The notes under the pieces were generated by a model that had not been told where the DNA came from, ran no database searches, and saw only the letters and a list, made by a program, of their open reading frames with translations. Of a DNA stretch of 64,000 bases, positions 51,501 through 63,937 are shown piece after piece. Made by a program: the position numbers and the translations under genes. Within the stretch, counting starts at the first letter, position 1, and each line of letters begins with the position of its first letter. Source of the DNA: Stichopus chloronotus (lineage: Eukaryota > Echinodermata > Holothuroidea > Aspidochirotida > Stichopodidae); contig CM037838.1 of NCBI GenBank assembly GCA_021234535.1, positions 11,615,929 through 11,679,928 on the forward strand, given 5' to 3'.

Positions 51501-53014
51501 CAGAAAAATTCTCTCTCGTCAGGGTGAACACAGCTTAAATTTGCATTCTGCACCCACCAAGCTGTTAACTATGCCATTCAACTTTGTGTCGCCCTCTATC
51601 ATCCAAAGGGTGGCATTTGAGGTGCAATCTTCTACAACTTGCATGCAGGATGCGATAGTATACATGCTGCACTTAACAGATCTGTATACCCATGTACAGC
51701 TGAAAAGCTACAGTAAGTACAGTCAAGAGCAGATATAATTACAGTACCTTAAATTCAAACTTCATGAGGTGATACATCAAGTACTGTAAAAGTGTACAGC
51801 ATTTTTTAAGGAATTCTCAGCCAACAAGAAAACTTAAAACAGTACATGTGATTTTTTTCCCCTCTTGATCAGTTACAATTTGGCCCTAGAAGCTTCCTTA
51901 CTAATAAAATACCACTTTCAAATTAAAGTTGGGATTCACATAGTGTCTAGTTCTCTGGACACCTGCCATCCAGTATGTATTACATACTTGACCCATGTAC
52001 AGAAATGGTCAAGTCTATTTTTTAAGAGAGGATTTTCACCACATTTAAGGCATTAACACAATGTAAGGTACTGTAGAGTTTACAAAAGATGGCACCAGTA
52101 GCCTAATGAATTAGTCCAGTGGTCATTTTTACAGAAATCCACTGTCCTTATTCCTCGTTGCTTCCGAGTAGCATTGTTGAAAAAAAAAATAAGCCACGCT
52201 GATTACTCAATGACATCTATGCCCTACGAGGAATTTTCTCAAAAACCAAATGCAGAGAACATAAAATCGGAGAGACTGTCATTTTAACACTTCTACGAGA
52301 TTACATTTTGGAAGTGACAGTCCGGCACTGCACAGAATGAAATCTCCCGACGATCTGCCTCCTTGAAGTGAACAATCAGTCAGGTTGGTAAATAAATACT
52401 GCATACCTTCACGCCTAGGGTTAAAAATACCAAAATGTCAACGGGGCCATTATGAATAGTACATACATTCAACTTTGCAGGTGAGATCGAACCTTTCCAA
52501 ATATAAACGAGTGTGCGACCTAAAAGTGTGACTACATCATGTATTACAACCCCTTGAGAGTAGACATGGAGACTGGAGGACACTTTAGCATTTAAGGAAA
52601 CGTTAAGTCAGGAGGCTGTGCAGGTTATGGCGAATCTCACCAAATTCAGCCAACTGTCGGCCAAAGTTGCAAAGAACATGGTGACTGCTGAAAGGTGATC
52701 ACCTTCAAACTGGATACTCACCGGTGGCCATTTACTCACGGTAGGTGTAGTCACCTGAGTGCAATTCTTAGTATAGAACAATTCAAGCCGTAAAATGATG
52801 AAAGAGCAGAATTTTTGGACGCATCAATTTTACTTTAGAGCAAGATACAGTTCCTTACAGGTTTACTATAATCAAGCTTTGGGGGAAGAGCTTGCTAATC
52901 CCTCGTTGAAGAGCCGACTGCACATGTGTTACTGTAGAGTTACACTACAGTGCTTCCATAATGTATACCCTCTCGTAGAGTAAACTGATAAACGTTCACG
53001 CGGCACCAAGTAAT
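48558..53014. other. Non-coding stretch
   Basis: Contains the 51.26-kb inverted repeat. A more balanced patch at 49720-49860 has no splice support. Nothing else recognised. Confidence 0.5.
51260..51284. repeat. Perfect inverted repeat, 11-bp arms
   Basis: AACTAATCAAT and ATTGATTAGTT flank TAC. The arms contain TAATCAATTA- and TTGATTAG-type homeodomain words, so a regulatory role is possible but unsupported. Confidence 0.7.
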
Positions 53015-53131
53015 TATGGAGATCTGTAATACTCTGAAAGGGTGTTCTTCTTCTGCAATTAGCTGACAATAAATTCCATTACTATACACCAAAGCCAGCC
53101 TGTACAATGCATGTTTACATCATACAGTAAG
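53015..53131 (+). repeat. Local duplication, copy 1
   Basis: ATGGAGATCTGTAATACTCT, GAAAGGGTGTTCTTCTTCTGC, then AAGCCAGCCTGTACAATGC and ATGTTTACATCATA are repeated at 53368-53480 in direct orientation with scattered substitutions and a small central indel. Confidence 0.7.
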
Positions 53132-53367
53132 ATGTGAGTATCGTAAGCTGAATAACAATCAACAGATGTTCTTTTCAGTATTTTTTTAACAACTGTTTCC
53201 CTGTTCTCCCTCATTTATTTTGTTTCTCTGAAGATTTCCCGGTTTTTCCAGCGTTTCTCTTTTATTAAAAACAAAAATATGTCTAGAAATGCAGGATTTC
53301 CTGCGAGGGTCGCGGATTTCCCGCGAACCACGTTCGCAAGGTTGGCAAGGTTTCCCAACCCTGCCTT

Positions 53368-53480
53368 CATGGAGATCTATAATACTCTGAAAAGGTGTTC
53401 TTCTTCTGCCCTTCACCGAGCTGAAGATAAATTCCATATACATGAAAGCCAGCTTATACAATGCATGTTTACATCATAGG
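53368..53480 (+). repeat. Local duplication, copy 2
   Basis: The second copy of the 53.0-kb segment. Between the copies (53132-53367) lies a GC-contrasting stretch with GGATTTCCTGCGAGGGTCGC and GGATTTCCCGCGAACC, words not seen in the flanks, so the spacer may be an insertion or part of a larger duplicated unit. Confidence 0.7.
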
Positions 53481-53794
53481 ATCAAAATACAAGAGGAAAT
53501 TCCCCAATTTTTTTAATTGCCTTTGTGGCATCATTCAACATATTAGGTGGATTCCTGAGAAAATAATTGGGGCAATTTGAATGAAAGTATATCCTAAAGT
53601 TACTTAACAGAGGGGTAAGTTACAGAAGCAAGGTTGCTGGAAACAGGATAAAATTGTATTAAACTTGAAGTAAAAAAGAAGTTTTTCTTCTTTTTTGAAG
53701 CAGAAAATCAGTTGTTCTAATTTGCTTAAAGCCTTTGTGCAGAAAGTCAAGTTTTTTTTTTTCTTTCTTTGCATGGAATTCCTACAATGATACA

Positions 53795-53868
53795 ACAGTT
53801 GTGCAGCTCAGCATTCAACCACCTGGTTTCGAATCTTCAAATTGCCAGCTCTACCACTAAAACTGGTA
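53795..53868 (-). mobile_element. tRNA-like SINE fragment
   Basis: On the minus strand TAGTGGTAGAGCTGGC (53859-53844) is a good tRNA-type A box, followed about 20 bp later by GGTGGTTGAATGC (53823-53811), a degenerate B box. Spacing suits a tRNA-derived promoter, but the acceptor stem and anticodon arm are missing. A SINE head is more likely than a tRNA gene. Confidence 0.4.
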
Positions 53869-55757
53869 CACGTTTTCAAAATCACAGCTTGTTCTTTGAA
53901 TGGTTGACCGATGGTCCATGATGACAACTTGCAGTTGTATGCTGAAAACGAACGAAAAGCGTCCACTGAGGTTGCCTGTTTTAATTAAACTGATATCATC
54001 GTACCAGCTGTTCTTAGTTAACTGAAAATTGCTGTTTCTTGATTTAGGACATTTAGATCCTGACCGCACCGACCTTGTGCTTCTGTGCCTTCATGCGTGA
54101 CCGTAAAACCAGGTCTCTTTAATCTATTTTGGTATTTTTGTACTTCATCTGATCTACACGTCGCACAGCGCATTATGAAACAAAAAAGAAAAAGGTTGCA
54201 TGCACTCTGCTGTTAAACTTTGCAGATTACGGTAATTATACGTGTTCTAATAATTACTAATTACGCCAAAGTTCACATGGTTTTGTTGTTCACTGATGAC
54301 TCACCAGTGTCTCAAACAAAACATTAATGCACTCACATCTGACATGCCAAGAGTATACATAGAGCACTGTCTGGTCTGATACAGGACTTAGTGCCTCCTC
54401 TCCTTTCAGCATGCATCTAATGGTGCTGAGAGGGACAAGTTCAAGGAATTTCTATGGATGTGTGAGTGAGAGTTTAACACAAAATAAAGCAAATTTGTTA
54501 TAAACAAACCAAATTTATTACTGTCTCAAGGTAAATCTTGACGATTCGTGCACGGTATAAATTCAAATATTAAATAATGGTTGAGGTTTAAACTGAACCT
54601 ACAACCAAATGAATGATCTACTGTACAGTAGGTAAGGTATTAACATGCTATTCTGTAGGGAAAAAAAAGAATACAAAAACAGAAAGTTCTCCAAAAGCTT
54701 GCAAGTCATCACTTTTGAGCAAATTTTTGTGTATCACAAACATAATAAAATATTTACAAGCCATCTTGCATCATCTTTAGACAACTGTAAAACAACAGCT
54801 AAATATTTTACCTGAGGCACAAACTAGTCTCACTTGAAAGCACAAATTCTCTTTTGCTTTTTGTACTGTACAGTACATCACTTTTGAGTAAAGTATCTCC
54901 ATATTTATGAATTTAAACAAACTTTTAGAGCCCTACGGCACCACTTCTGCATAAAATATCAAATCCCTAAGTTTGCATTTGAAAGTTTCCCCGGGGTAAT
55001 GCTGAATGTAAAATTGTTATTGTACCAATGTAGACTACAGTACAATCATTATCTTCTCAGATAAGCTTAATTACTCCTACTGTGCAACTATTTCTTTTTT
55101 ATTTTTGAGGGTGTTGCTTTTTCACTTACCATTTTTTTTTTCCCACTGTTTTGCCACCTATCGTAGTCTTGTTAGACTGTATATACTGTCACTAGTAACT
55201 TGAAAGTACAGTACATAGTTTTGTCACCTGTTAAAATTTTCCACCATCAAACCAGGCAGACAACTTACTGTAAGTACAGCAGGCATACATGTTTATCTCA
55301 AGTCGAGAAGGCCAAGCTGATGTACGTCGCGATCTCCGCCGCATGCAACTCTGTGTTTGCTCTACGGCTGTCACTTGCGCAGATTCTTTCTAGCAGCATA
55401 ACACTGCCAGTTACAGTCCAATCTAATAGGATCGGCTTCTCTATCTTTCTATTTGCATCTGATTTTTTTTTTGATCTTGCATCATAAATTATCCACTTTC
55501 CTGTTGAGCACTACAGAAAAACTGATTTAAGATAAAACACATTACTAATATGCCTGCATGGTGAGAAAACTTCTAATATTGACTTTGCCAACAGTCATTC
55601 CTACTAGGAACATTTTCAAAAAAAGCTCTGATATCTGAAGACAGCTTCAATTTGAAATAACTGTTACTGAAAGGGAAAGTCTGTTGCACTACACTAGCAC
55701 ACTTTAAGAAAGTACTCCCCAAACTTAATAGTTTGGGAATTAACAAACTGCAATGTT
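53869..55757. other. Non-coding stretch
   Basis: A GC-raised patch at 55290-55400 contains an open frame (VEKAKLMYVAISAACNS) without good splice sites. Otherwise AT-rich. Confidence 0.5.
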
Positions 55758-56093
55758 CTCACCCACTGTAATATAACCCATTCCCATATTGACTATAATC
55801 TAGCAAAGTCGTGCAATTGTGTATTCGAATATCTGGTCACTGCCCCTTCCTCAATTCTCAGCCCTAATTCAGTGGCAACGCCCAAAAGGACGACGTTAAG
55901 AGGAACGATCGCAAAGACTTTGTAACGATGCAAAATGCATGAGATTTTGTATCTATCTCTGCAAGTCACGTTAGGGCTTGCAGTTATGGCAAGACGGTGA
56001 CCAGACCCGAACACACACAATTGCCAGTTGCTTGATTATGGTCCATACAAAATTATGTGTATTGTACAGTGAGTATTATGAGGTGAGGGAGTA
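55758..56093 (+). mobile_element. Repeat family with CTCACCTCATA ends, longest copy C
   Basis: The right end TATGAGGTGAGGGAGTA is shared with the other copies. The left arm GACTATAATCTAGCAA with CAATTGTGTATTCGAATATC (from 55790) is an imperfect inverted copy of the right arm, which reads GACGGTGACCAGA, then ACACACAATTGCCAGTTGCT and TGATTATGGTC. Arms are about 55 bp plus diverged outer ends. The family is a MITE-like inverted-repeat element, superfamily unknown. Confidence 0.5.
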
Positions 56094-58860
56094 CAGGTAT
56101 GTGTTGTGAATTGCAGACCTCAGGGGAGAGGATTCACCTCTACAGGTAATGTATGTCTTCAATTAAACCAGCAACAATAACACAAAGATTATTTCAAGTT
56201 TATTTGCTTTTTGGATGATATAAATACTACTTCATGTTAATATTCAAACTGCTTGTCTAGTCTGACCACACTTTACAGTATATCCTTCCGTTTCCCCTGA
56301 AGTAACAATTCAGCCTAAAAATGCAAAAAGCTGGTCAATTTTTTTTATGCATGCAAAAGAACACATACAGTACTGCACATTTCAGTAATAATATTAGTGC
56401 GAAAAAGTGTCTGGCAAGTGGAAAATTTGGCATTCAGTGAAATTATATGATTTACTCCTCCAAGTGACAATTGGTTACTAATTGTGTCAAAAGAGATTCA
56501 AGCAAAAAAATGAGAAACTGTCCATAGTTTGATCTAAATGTGAGGGAGGCCCCAAAGGAGTGATAAAACTTCCAAAATTTTTGACGCCCATGTTCCTCAG
56601 TACACTGCACTAATGAAATTCACATCTTTTTTTGTGTGTGTGTTTTTTGGTTTTTTTTCTGTATGCAACCGGCAGTCAGCTGGGGAAACATACCCAATCT
56701 TATTTCCACATATCAAAAATTGGAAAAGAGAACATCAAAACCACATACACAAAAAAAAAGGAGGAAAAAAATCAACAAAAATCAAATTTCATCAAATATG
56801 CGACAAGTTCCCCTGAGCAACGACGTTAAGGGGTTGATTGAAAGTACCCACAAAACCATCAAACAGGCATTCAGTTTTCTCTGCGGCTTTTCTAATCAGT
56901 CAAAATTGACTCCCCAAGCCAAAAAAGTAATATATGAAAATAAACTTTATACGATAAACTTAGCTTTATGTGAAAACACATGAAAAATAAAAGTTCCTGA
57001 GAGGGAGAATACTGCATGTTTTTTTTTAATATTTTGATTACTGATGTTTACGTAATAAACTTACATTCAGATCTCAGTTACAGTTTCATGCAAACCATGT
57101 AGTTTTTGCTAGTCAAGTACAGTAATCACTCATTACTTTATCTTGGTTAATCTAAATATTTGTTTTAAATATTAGTTCTAAAACATTTGATTGGTCACAG
57201 TTTGTGACATATTTGTATTAAACTTGTGGCCTATGCACAACTTTTTGGTGCTGGAATCTGCTGTATGGGACAGCAGAACATACACTACTGTACCTGATGG
57301 TACAGATGAAGTAAGGTACATGTACTGTGTAGTACAGTACAGTACATCGTTTGCTTATTCAATGAAACCTGAAGTGGTAATTAACTACGTATACTATTTA
57401 GGGGCATAGTATACTTACAAAATAGAACAGAATATTCACCACAGAAAGAACAATAAGTAATGTAAAGATCAACAAAACTGTGTATGTTAACTACTGTAGT
57501 TATATTGTATACATGTGACTGGATGCAAACAAATGTAAGCTGCTTTCATTGTACCAACGTACAGTAAAAATGGCAAGGTGGAATTCCAAACTACTGTACT
57601 GCACTGTAATATCCAGTATTCAAAAGGAAAATTATTTTGGACAAATGCATCTGTGCAGAATGCATATTTAGGACGTTACTGTGGAGGTTCAAAGGTTAAA
57701 TCAGCTATTAGCACTCTTCAGTTCAACGAACGACCACACTATTAATCTGACGTTCTGAGGCACGCATCTCTATTCTGGACTCATGCTCCCACTGGGATCA
57801 AGAACACTAAAACCATTGGGTCATTATGCATTTAAATGGGGAGAACAGCAATCTGCCAACTCCAGCATGGATCGTGCAGCTGCAAGGTAATTTCATCCGA
57901 CAGCCACATTTGTTTCAGGGGGTTGGTCAAGACACTTTACCCACGAATGTTTGTGTATTGATGGATAATGGGAGTTAATCCATGCACAAACTTGCATTAA
58001 GACTAGAATGCAGTGTACAACATGTGACCCCTAGAGGCACTCAGTTGAAAACTAGGACAAGTAGAGATTTTGTTGTGAACAAGTACTGTACCTTGTGTGC
58101 TCCAAAGGGTACATTGAATAGTATCAACTGCTCCCTTCTAACATCTAAGCTATTCCTAAGATCTTCCTTTTCACCTCTGTTTACAAACTTACAGTATGTA
58201 AAAGTACCCCTACTCGACATGGCAGTGACTTTCCACATCTGCAGAAAATGGTGGTAAACACTTGTCATTTTTGAAAATCTCTTGTAAGTTTATTGCGACC
58301 CTTTGCAGGTGATGTGTGATTCCATGTGACAGGTTTTAACAGTCCAAAATGTTCGATGGATTGGTCTCTAACCTATTCACGACAAACAACAAGTCAATCA
58401 TTCAAAAGTTTTACAACTTTACCCTCCCGGAGACATTCTTACTCTAAGCAACAGTTACTGTACAGTTCAGGTCCAAAGGTACACCAACTGGTGTAACATG
58501 CATCTCAAATTTTGGCAAATAATGTCAGCCCACCTTCGCATGCATATGCATTAAACTAGTCCACTGTAAAGAGTTGCACCACATATACTGAGGTCAAAAT
58601 AAGCCCCACCGAAAGTCAGGGCCAAAATAAACCTAATTGTACTATATACTGTAAATTCAAGGAAAAAATAAATCTTTGCACTATACTCAGTGTCAAAGTA
58701 CAGTATTTCCTTGTGACATATATTCAAAGTGACAACCTACAGTACTGTAGCTTGTACTACTTGACATGCAATTAGAGAATGGTACAGTGTTGTTTAATTG
58801 CAGTGTACATCCACATATATCCATCTCATCATAGTCACCCATCTGCCTCATCCTCACCTA

Positions 58861-58957
58861 TCCTCATCATAGTCACCTATCCTCATCATAGTCACCTATC
58901 CTCATCATAGTCACCCATCCTCATCATCCTCACCCATCCTCATCATCTTCTCATCAT
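58861..58957 (+). repeat. Minisatellite, 19-bp unit
   Basis: TCCTCATCATAGTCACCTA repeats with a 19-bp period from 58861 for about three near-exact units, with shorter decayed units (TCATCATCCTCACCCATCC) to 58957 and a related unit upstream at 58826-58850. Expansion from a TCATCA-type simple repeat is likely. Confidence 0.8.
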
Positions 58958-60529
58958 TCAAAGATTTGACCCAACTCAGCCTAGGTTTTGTCACAGAGAA
59001 TGGACAGAGTGATGGGGGAGGGGACTGAAACCTATGCAATGTGGCATTTTGATGGGAAATTCTTCTTCTCATGTGTTCAGGAGACTGTTCTTACTTTGTG
59101 ACAGCTACATTATAAACTGAATACACAGTGTGTGGTGTACAAATTGTGTAGGACAATCGGGTCGGTCGCTGTGATTCAGAGCCGGTCATTGACTATAGTA
59201 CCTCACAGATCGCAAAGATCAGGGTAGAACGTACCCAACAATGGCCACACATATGCACCTGCATTAGAAACTTGGGCAGAAATTTTTAACATAACATGTT
59301 ACCCATGGATGAGTTCACATCAAATTGTACAGAAGATGAATGGAAAAGGTTTGGAACAGCTTAAATAAGTCAAGACGTTCCTTGCCTGCATTTCCCCTTC
59401 AAACTGGCCCCAAAAGTTCGATAAAATAGGAGAGAAAATACGGTCTAGCAACAAGCAATCTTCTGTAGCTTATTTAGATCGAATGCAGTGACCACAAACA
59501 AGGTAAGTACTGTACAGTATCTTTGCTCATATTTGGTACTAGAAAATTAATGACATCTAGTGTACTGACATTTTAGAAACCGAAAATCACAAATTACTAT
59601 GCAGCATAATTATTAAAATCCTTTCATTCATTCTTCCTTCCCCCCACATACCTGCCTTTGGGACCCAGGTTATACCAGAGTGCCAACCCCCTACCACCAC
59701 TACCTCAAAGAAGAATGAATCTGTATAAACTGCAGTACTGAGGTCAGACCAATTGAGAGGTACATTATCAACACACAGTACGTTAATACTCTAGGTGCAG
59801 ATAAGCGAGACAAAAATTGTCATTAAGAGCCAAAGCTCTACCTGCACTCTTAGCTTACGAGATGATCAATTACGCTCCACGATAGAGGTTAAAGAAGCCA
59901 ACTAACTGCAGTAGCCCGCTGGTCTGCCAGCATCATTGGTGAGATGATCTATAGACTATCCCCAACCTTGACCCCATAACATTTAATGCGATGGAATCGT
60001 TAAGACGTTTAACGATTACCTTCCTGGGCTTTTAAATTCCTCTGTGTGCACATTACATCAAATGAAACTAAAATTAAAAACAAAACCCCCCCAAAAAAAC
60101 TCCTCTCAAGTGGTACATGATAGATAAAAGAAAAATATAGCTATGGTAACATTAATGTACTGTATCTATAATGATCAATGAATCATTTGACTCTATCTGC
60201 CGGTTGCGGGATGCTTACGTGATTTTTTTCTTTCCACTGCAAATTGCAACAGCTTGATTGTAGTTCAGAGATATATAAAACCCCAAATGAATTCATACGA
60301 TAGCTGACATCAAAAATATCAGCCAACAGCATTTAATACCATGGTATGTACAGTGTTGCTCCTGTACTGTGTTGGCAATCTTTCATTTTAAGAAATGTAC
60401 TTTGTTTTGTTTAGTCCTTGTTTTGGTGTCAAGTGCACAGTTCTGTAAACATGAATATTGTCCTATTTACATTTCTTCACCTTCTGCCAGTTAATTGGAA
60501 AATGAGTGAAGGATAAAACAGCATGTTAG

Positions 60530-60543
60530 CCCCCCCCCCCCCC
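60530..60543 (+). repeat. Poly-C tract, 14 bases
   Basis: An uninterrupted C run between AT-rich flanks, about 160 bp downstream of the candidate first exon, in its first intron. Confidence 0.9.
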
Positions 60544-60703
60544 ACTTACACATAGAATTATCACAATATTTTACCTTTTATATTTTTTCAACTTGCTTCA
60601 TTTTCTTCTTTTTCTAAAAAAAGCATCTTCATTGATATTATTAATTTCACACTATATCAGCTCAATCTCTTGTTTGGTACTACCCTTTGCAACAGAAGCT
60701 TAC

Positions 60704-60781
60704 CTCACTGGGATCTCGTTGCTTCTTCTTCTCCTGCTGCTGCTGGTGATGATGATGAAGATCCTCCTCCTTAGATTCCAT
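60704..60781 (-). CDS. Probable first coding exon of an unidentified minus-strand gene
   Basis: Read on the minus strand, an ATG at 60781 opens 26 codons: MESKEEDL, four His, four Gln, then EKKKQRDPSE. The exon ends in GAG followed by GTAAGC at 60703-60698, a near-consensus splice donor in phase 0. An in-frame TAA lies 13 codons upstream of the ATG, so this is the first possible start in the frame. The peptide is hydrophilic, disordered-looking and has no recognisable domain; such His/Gln runs are common near the N-termini of metazoan nuclear regulators, but no family is claimed. A possible acceptor (TTAACTCCAG before 60811) would make this the second exon after a non-coding leader. The caveat is that the codons are partly trinucleotide repeats (CAT, CAG, AAG), so a fortuitous frame cannot be excluded. 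Remaining exons should lie at lower coordinates. Confidence 0.5.
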
Positions 60782-61380
60782 CGGTATTAAGTTCCTCTCC
60801 GACGACGAACGCTGGAGTTAACAAAACCAGAGAGAGAGTAAAACACTCATGTGTGTTAAAAATTTTCCTCAGTCTCCACACGGTGCAAACAAACTGTTTT
60901 TTTCTTTGTTACTGATGATGATGCGTCTTTTTTTTCTTTCTTTTTCTTTTATCCTCTTTTCTCCTTTATTATATCCGAGTGTTTGCGTCTGTGTCACATT
61001 TTGTCCTAAAATGAAACCTTCCCTGTCGACAGCACCCTCCTCCTACGGCCGTGGGATAACCTCGCGGGGAAAAGATGAAAATGTCAAGTGCTACACCTCA
61101 TAAATATTCATGAGGCTACATCCCTTCCTCTTCGCAGGCTTTCCATCGGAATAGCATGGCGATTGCAATTTTCCAATAATTTCTGGATGCCCGAAAGCTG
61201 ACAAGAGCCTTGTGGGGCGAATCAAAGCAGGCAGACGGGGCTACGACAATTAACCGACTCACTTTGATTAGCTGAAAAGGTTAGACATCAACCAGTTAGC
61301 TTTCTTCTCTTTTCATTTTTCTCTTCCCCTTTTTTTTTTACTCCCTTTCTCCTCTTTTCCCACGTGGAGCACTTTAGCAA
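60782..61380 (-). promoter_or_regulatory. Candidate 5' UTR/promoter region of the minus-strand gene
   Basis: This stretch lies upstream of the candidate first exon. It is richer in GC and CpG than its surroundings, especially 61020-61075 and 61150-61260, and is interrupted by pyrimidine tracts at about 60925-60970 and 61299-61360. It contains a 20-bp near-palindrome at 61096-61115 and a CACGTG E-box at 61361-61366. No TATA box or start site can be fixed by eye. The promoter role is inferred from position and composition only. Confidence 0.3.
61096..61115. promoter_or_regulatory. 20-bp near-palindrome with AT core
   Basis: The sequence CCTCATAAATATTCATGAGG equals its reverse complement except for one mismatched pair. 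The core ATAAATATTCAT is one base from the palindromic POU-dimer site ATGAATATTCAT. It lies about 315 bp upstream of the candidate start codon. A factor-binding role is inference. Confidence 0.3.
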
Positions 61381-63937
61381 TGGCAAAACCAAAATGAAAA
61401 AAAGATTACTCACTTTGAAAAACAATGTGCCAAAGAGCAAAAAAAAAAAAAAATTCTTTGGAGGCAGAGAAGATAGTGAGATGGAGAGAAACAGAGACGA
61501 TAGAGACAGAGCAAGAGAGGTAATCAGGAACTGTGTGGATAATGCTGTGAACGACTGATGTTACGCTGAGACGTGGGTTAGATGAACTGGAACTGTTGGG
61601 AATTGGCATCGGTATGGTACAATTGCAGTGCTACAGTAGCTACACTGTGACGGGTTATTATTAAGCCGCCAATTAAGAGATTGTCCACGTGCGGCCTCGA
61701 GGAGTGGAATACCGTACCTGCGCTGGACGACAACAGCGGTGTACGTTTGGATACCGTCGGGGGGATGGAGGTGTCGAGGATAAAACCTGTAAATCTGTCA
61801 ATTTGTAAAGTACAATAAAGCAAGCAGGAGGGGTGGGAATGAAATCAACTCATTTAATATTGAATGATTGTAATAGATCAGAAAGAAAAGTTTGTCTGCT
61901 CGTCGAAGGCATTACATAAACGTGCATTTAAATAACAAAGATAGGAAGTTAACCTTGACATGTCCGTAAGCAGAAATGTCAAAAGAAAGAACTGATTGCT
62001 TTGAAGCGATATTTTATGGAATAATAGACAAAGCCTGCAGAAAAGTATAAATCACTGCAAATCAGGCCAATGATGGTATGATCCAAAATAGAAAAAAAAA
62101 ATAATAATAAGTATGAAGATCACCATAGTTTAAAGGGACATGAATGATAGAGATTTAAAAAAAAAAAAACATCATTAGAAACATTAATACAGACATCCTA
62201 CTAAAATGTTAATGAAAACTTACTTCGTTGGAAATTTTTACATACCTGTAGTGCTGGTCATGCACTATTTAAATTTTCTTCATCTGATAACTTACTTCCA
62301 GGTCATGGATTTATATTTGATACATCGTGGAATGTTGTGCATTCGCAGCTGGCAATCAGCAACTACATGCTCATTCAAGATGGAAAAGAAGGGTGACTTT
62401 ATCAAAGTTTGGATTTAAGTTGCACAAAATTGTTGTACAGGTCTGGCATTCAGTAAAAGTATCACTGGTGGGCGACTATCTGTTTGGTTGTTCCTGTAGG
62501 TACTGTACGTATAGTTTATGATCAAACGAATCTGCCAAGTCAGCCAAAAGTGTATTATGTAATCAGTACCGATAATTTAAGACATATTTTTCTAAATATT
62601 TATTTTCTGTATCTTAACGTTATAGTTCATTATCGACTGCATGATAATAATGTTAAATGGTGCTTGACTGAAGCCAATTTCCAATGGAAAGCACATTGAC
62701 ACCAATTTGGAGTGTCAGATAATGAAATTTCAAATTTTTCACACTTTTTTTGCTCAATTGTGCAATCACAGTCATCATATTTGTTTGCTTCAAGTTCGCT
62801 TTTAGTATGAAGTAAAGCATACACTCGTCGGTATATGACCCTGAACTCCAGGTGCTAGCTAATACCACAAACGTAATTGTGAGTAACTTGATTGCCCAAA
62901 AGTATAACTTGACACTTTTTTGACAGTCTATGTTTTGTGTACTGTGAAATTTTCAATGACCATCTACAGCTTCTGAAACTTTGTAAAGGGGCAAGTATTG
63001 GGGGGAAATGGTATGTGCCGTACAAAATTTGTGAGTGATGGTGTCATTACCTCAGAGACTGTGAAGTATCTACTGACAAATAAAACTACTCAGGACACCA
63101 TGCATTGCTGACAATCCTTTGACACCCACAGTACAAATTCTGGTTTACAATGTCCAGGTGTACCATGTCCCAGTTTGTCTCTAAGTACTGTAGGCCCCCA
63201 CGACTTGGTACACTTCACCGACTAAAAAAAGTTCGGATTTTCGCCCACAGAGGACAGGAGCGGTCTGTGAAACCAGTATTGGGAAAACTGCAAACAGCCA
63301 GAATTTATGAAATACGTTAAAATATTTTGTCCGTTGGGTACAGAGGAATATACTGTACATTACTTAATTTTTAAAACTCTTCTGGTAGAGCTCCAAGTCG
63401 GGAAACCTCCCTTTCAAGGCCAAAGTAGGATTTTTTTGAGACCTGATAACATTCTTCCATCAACAACGACTGCAGTCATGTATTCGACTATACAGTAGCT
63501 CAAATTCTCCTAACGTGAACTAGTTCAGCGAAACTTTAATATAACTTCACTGCAGTTTTACAATGGGTAATTTGTGTGTGCAAGAAGTTGCTAGCTACAG
63601 ACGATAGATTGAATTGCAACGTGAGTGACGACCATCATCTAAATATTTAAAATATTACTGATGAAAAATAAATCTCCAGCTCTGTCTTTATTAATGTAGT
63701 CTGTACCAGGGTTGTGAATACAACTGGCATTGATAAGGTACTGTACCTTCTGTGCAACATTCAAAGTACTCTGTCTGTTTCACTGAACTGAAAAGTGACA
63801 CGGAAACATCAGCGTTTCTCTGTTTACCTATGAAATCGTAACGACATCCAGAGAGAGGTCTTAGTTTTAAATGTAAGCCATTGCTCACTACGGTCAAACT
63901 CTTTCAAAATGCACCATACTGTAAGGCTAAAGATCTA
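61381..63937. other. Upstream non-coding stretch
   Basis: A plus-strand frame starting at 61364 contains MERNRDDRDRARE just before GAGAG|GTAATC, a fair donor; this could be a divergent first exon but the peptide comes from a GAGA-type simple repeat. CpG-containing sequence extends to about 61800; the rest is AT-rich without features. Confidence 0.4.
61439..61453 (+). repeat. Poly-A tract, about 15 bases
   Basis: An A run followed by a purine-rich GAGA/GACA stretch to about 61520. No upstream retroposon body is evident. Confidence 0.8.

Larger units (their letters stand above)
56094..60703. other. Non-coding stretch, probably intron 1 of the minus-strand gene
   Basis: Contains the 19-bp minisatellite and poly-C run. 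About 14 TACTGTA/TACAGTA words fall in 57.0-59.0 kb. Intron assignment rests on the donor at 60703. Confidence 0.45.

Noticed and set aside
51328..51738. 136-codon plus-strand open frame
   Set aside because: Contains several TACTGTA words, shows no codon bias and no splice support.
53795..53868. Intact tRNA gene on the minus strand
   Set aside because: A box is good but the B box is degenerate and the cloverleaf does not close.
58861..58957. CRISPR-like array
   Set aside because: Repeats are directly adjacent with no unique spacers; it is a minisatellite.
61364..61558. Plus-strand divergent first exon (MERNRDDRDRARE before GTAATC)
   Set aside because: Arises from poly-A and GAGA/GACA simple sequence; a single donor-like site is not enough.
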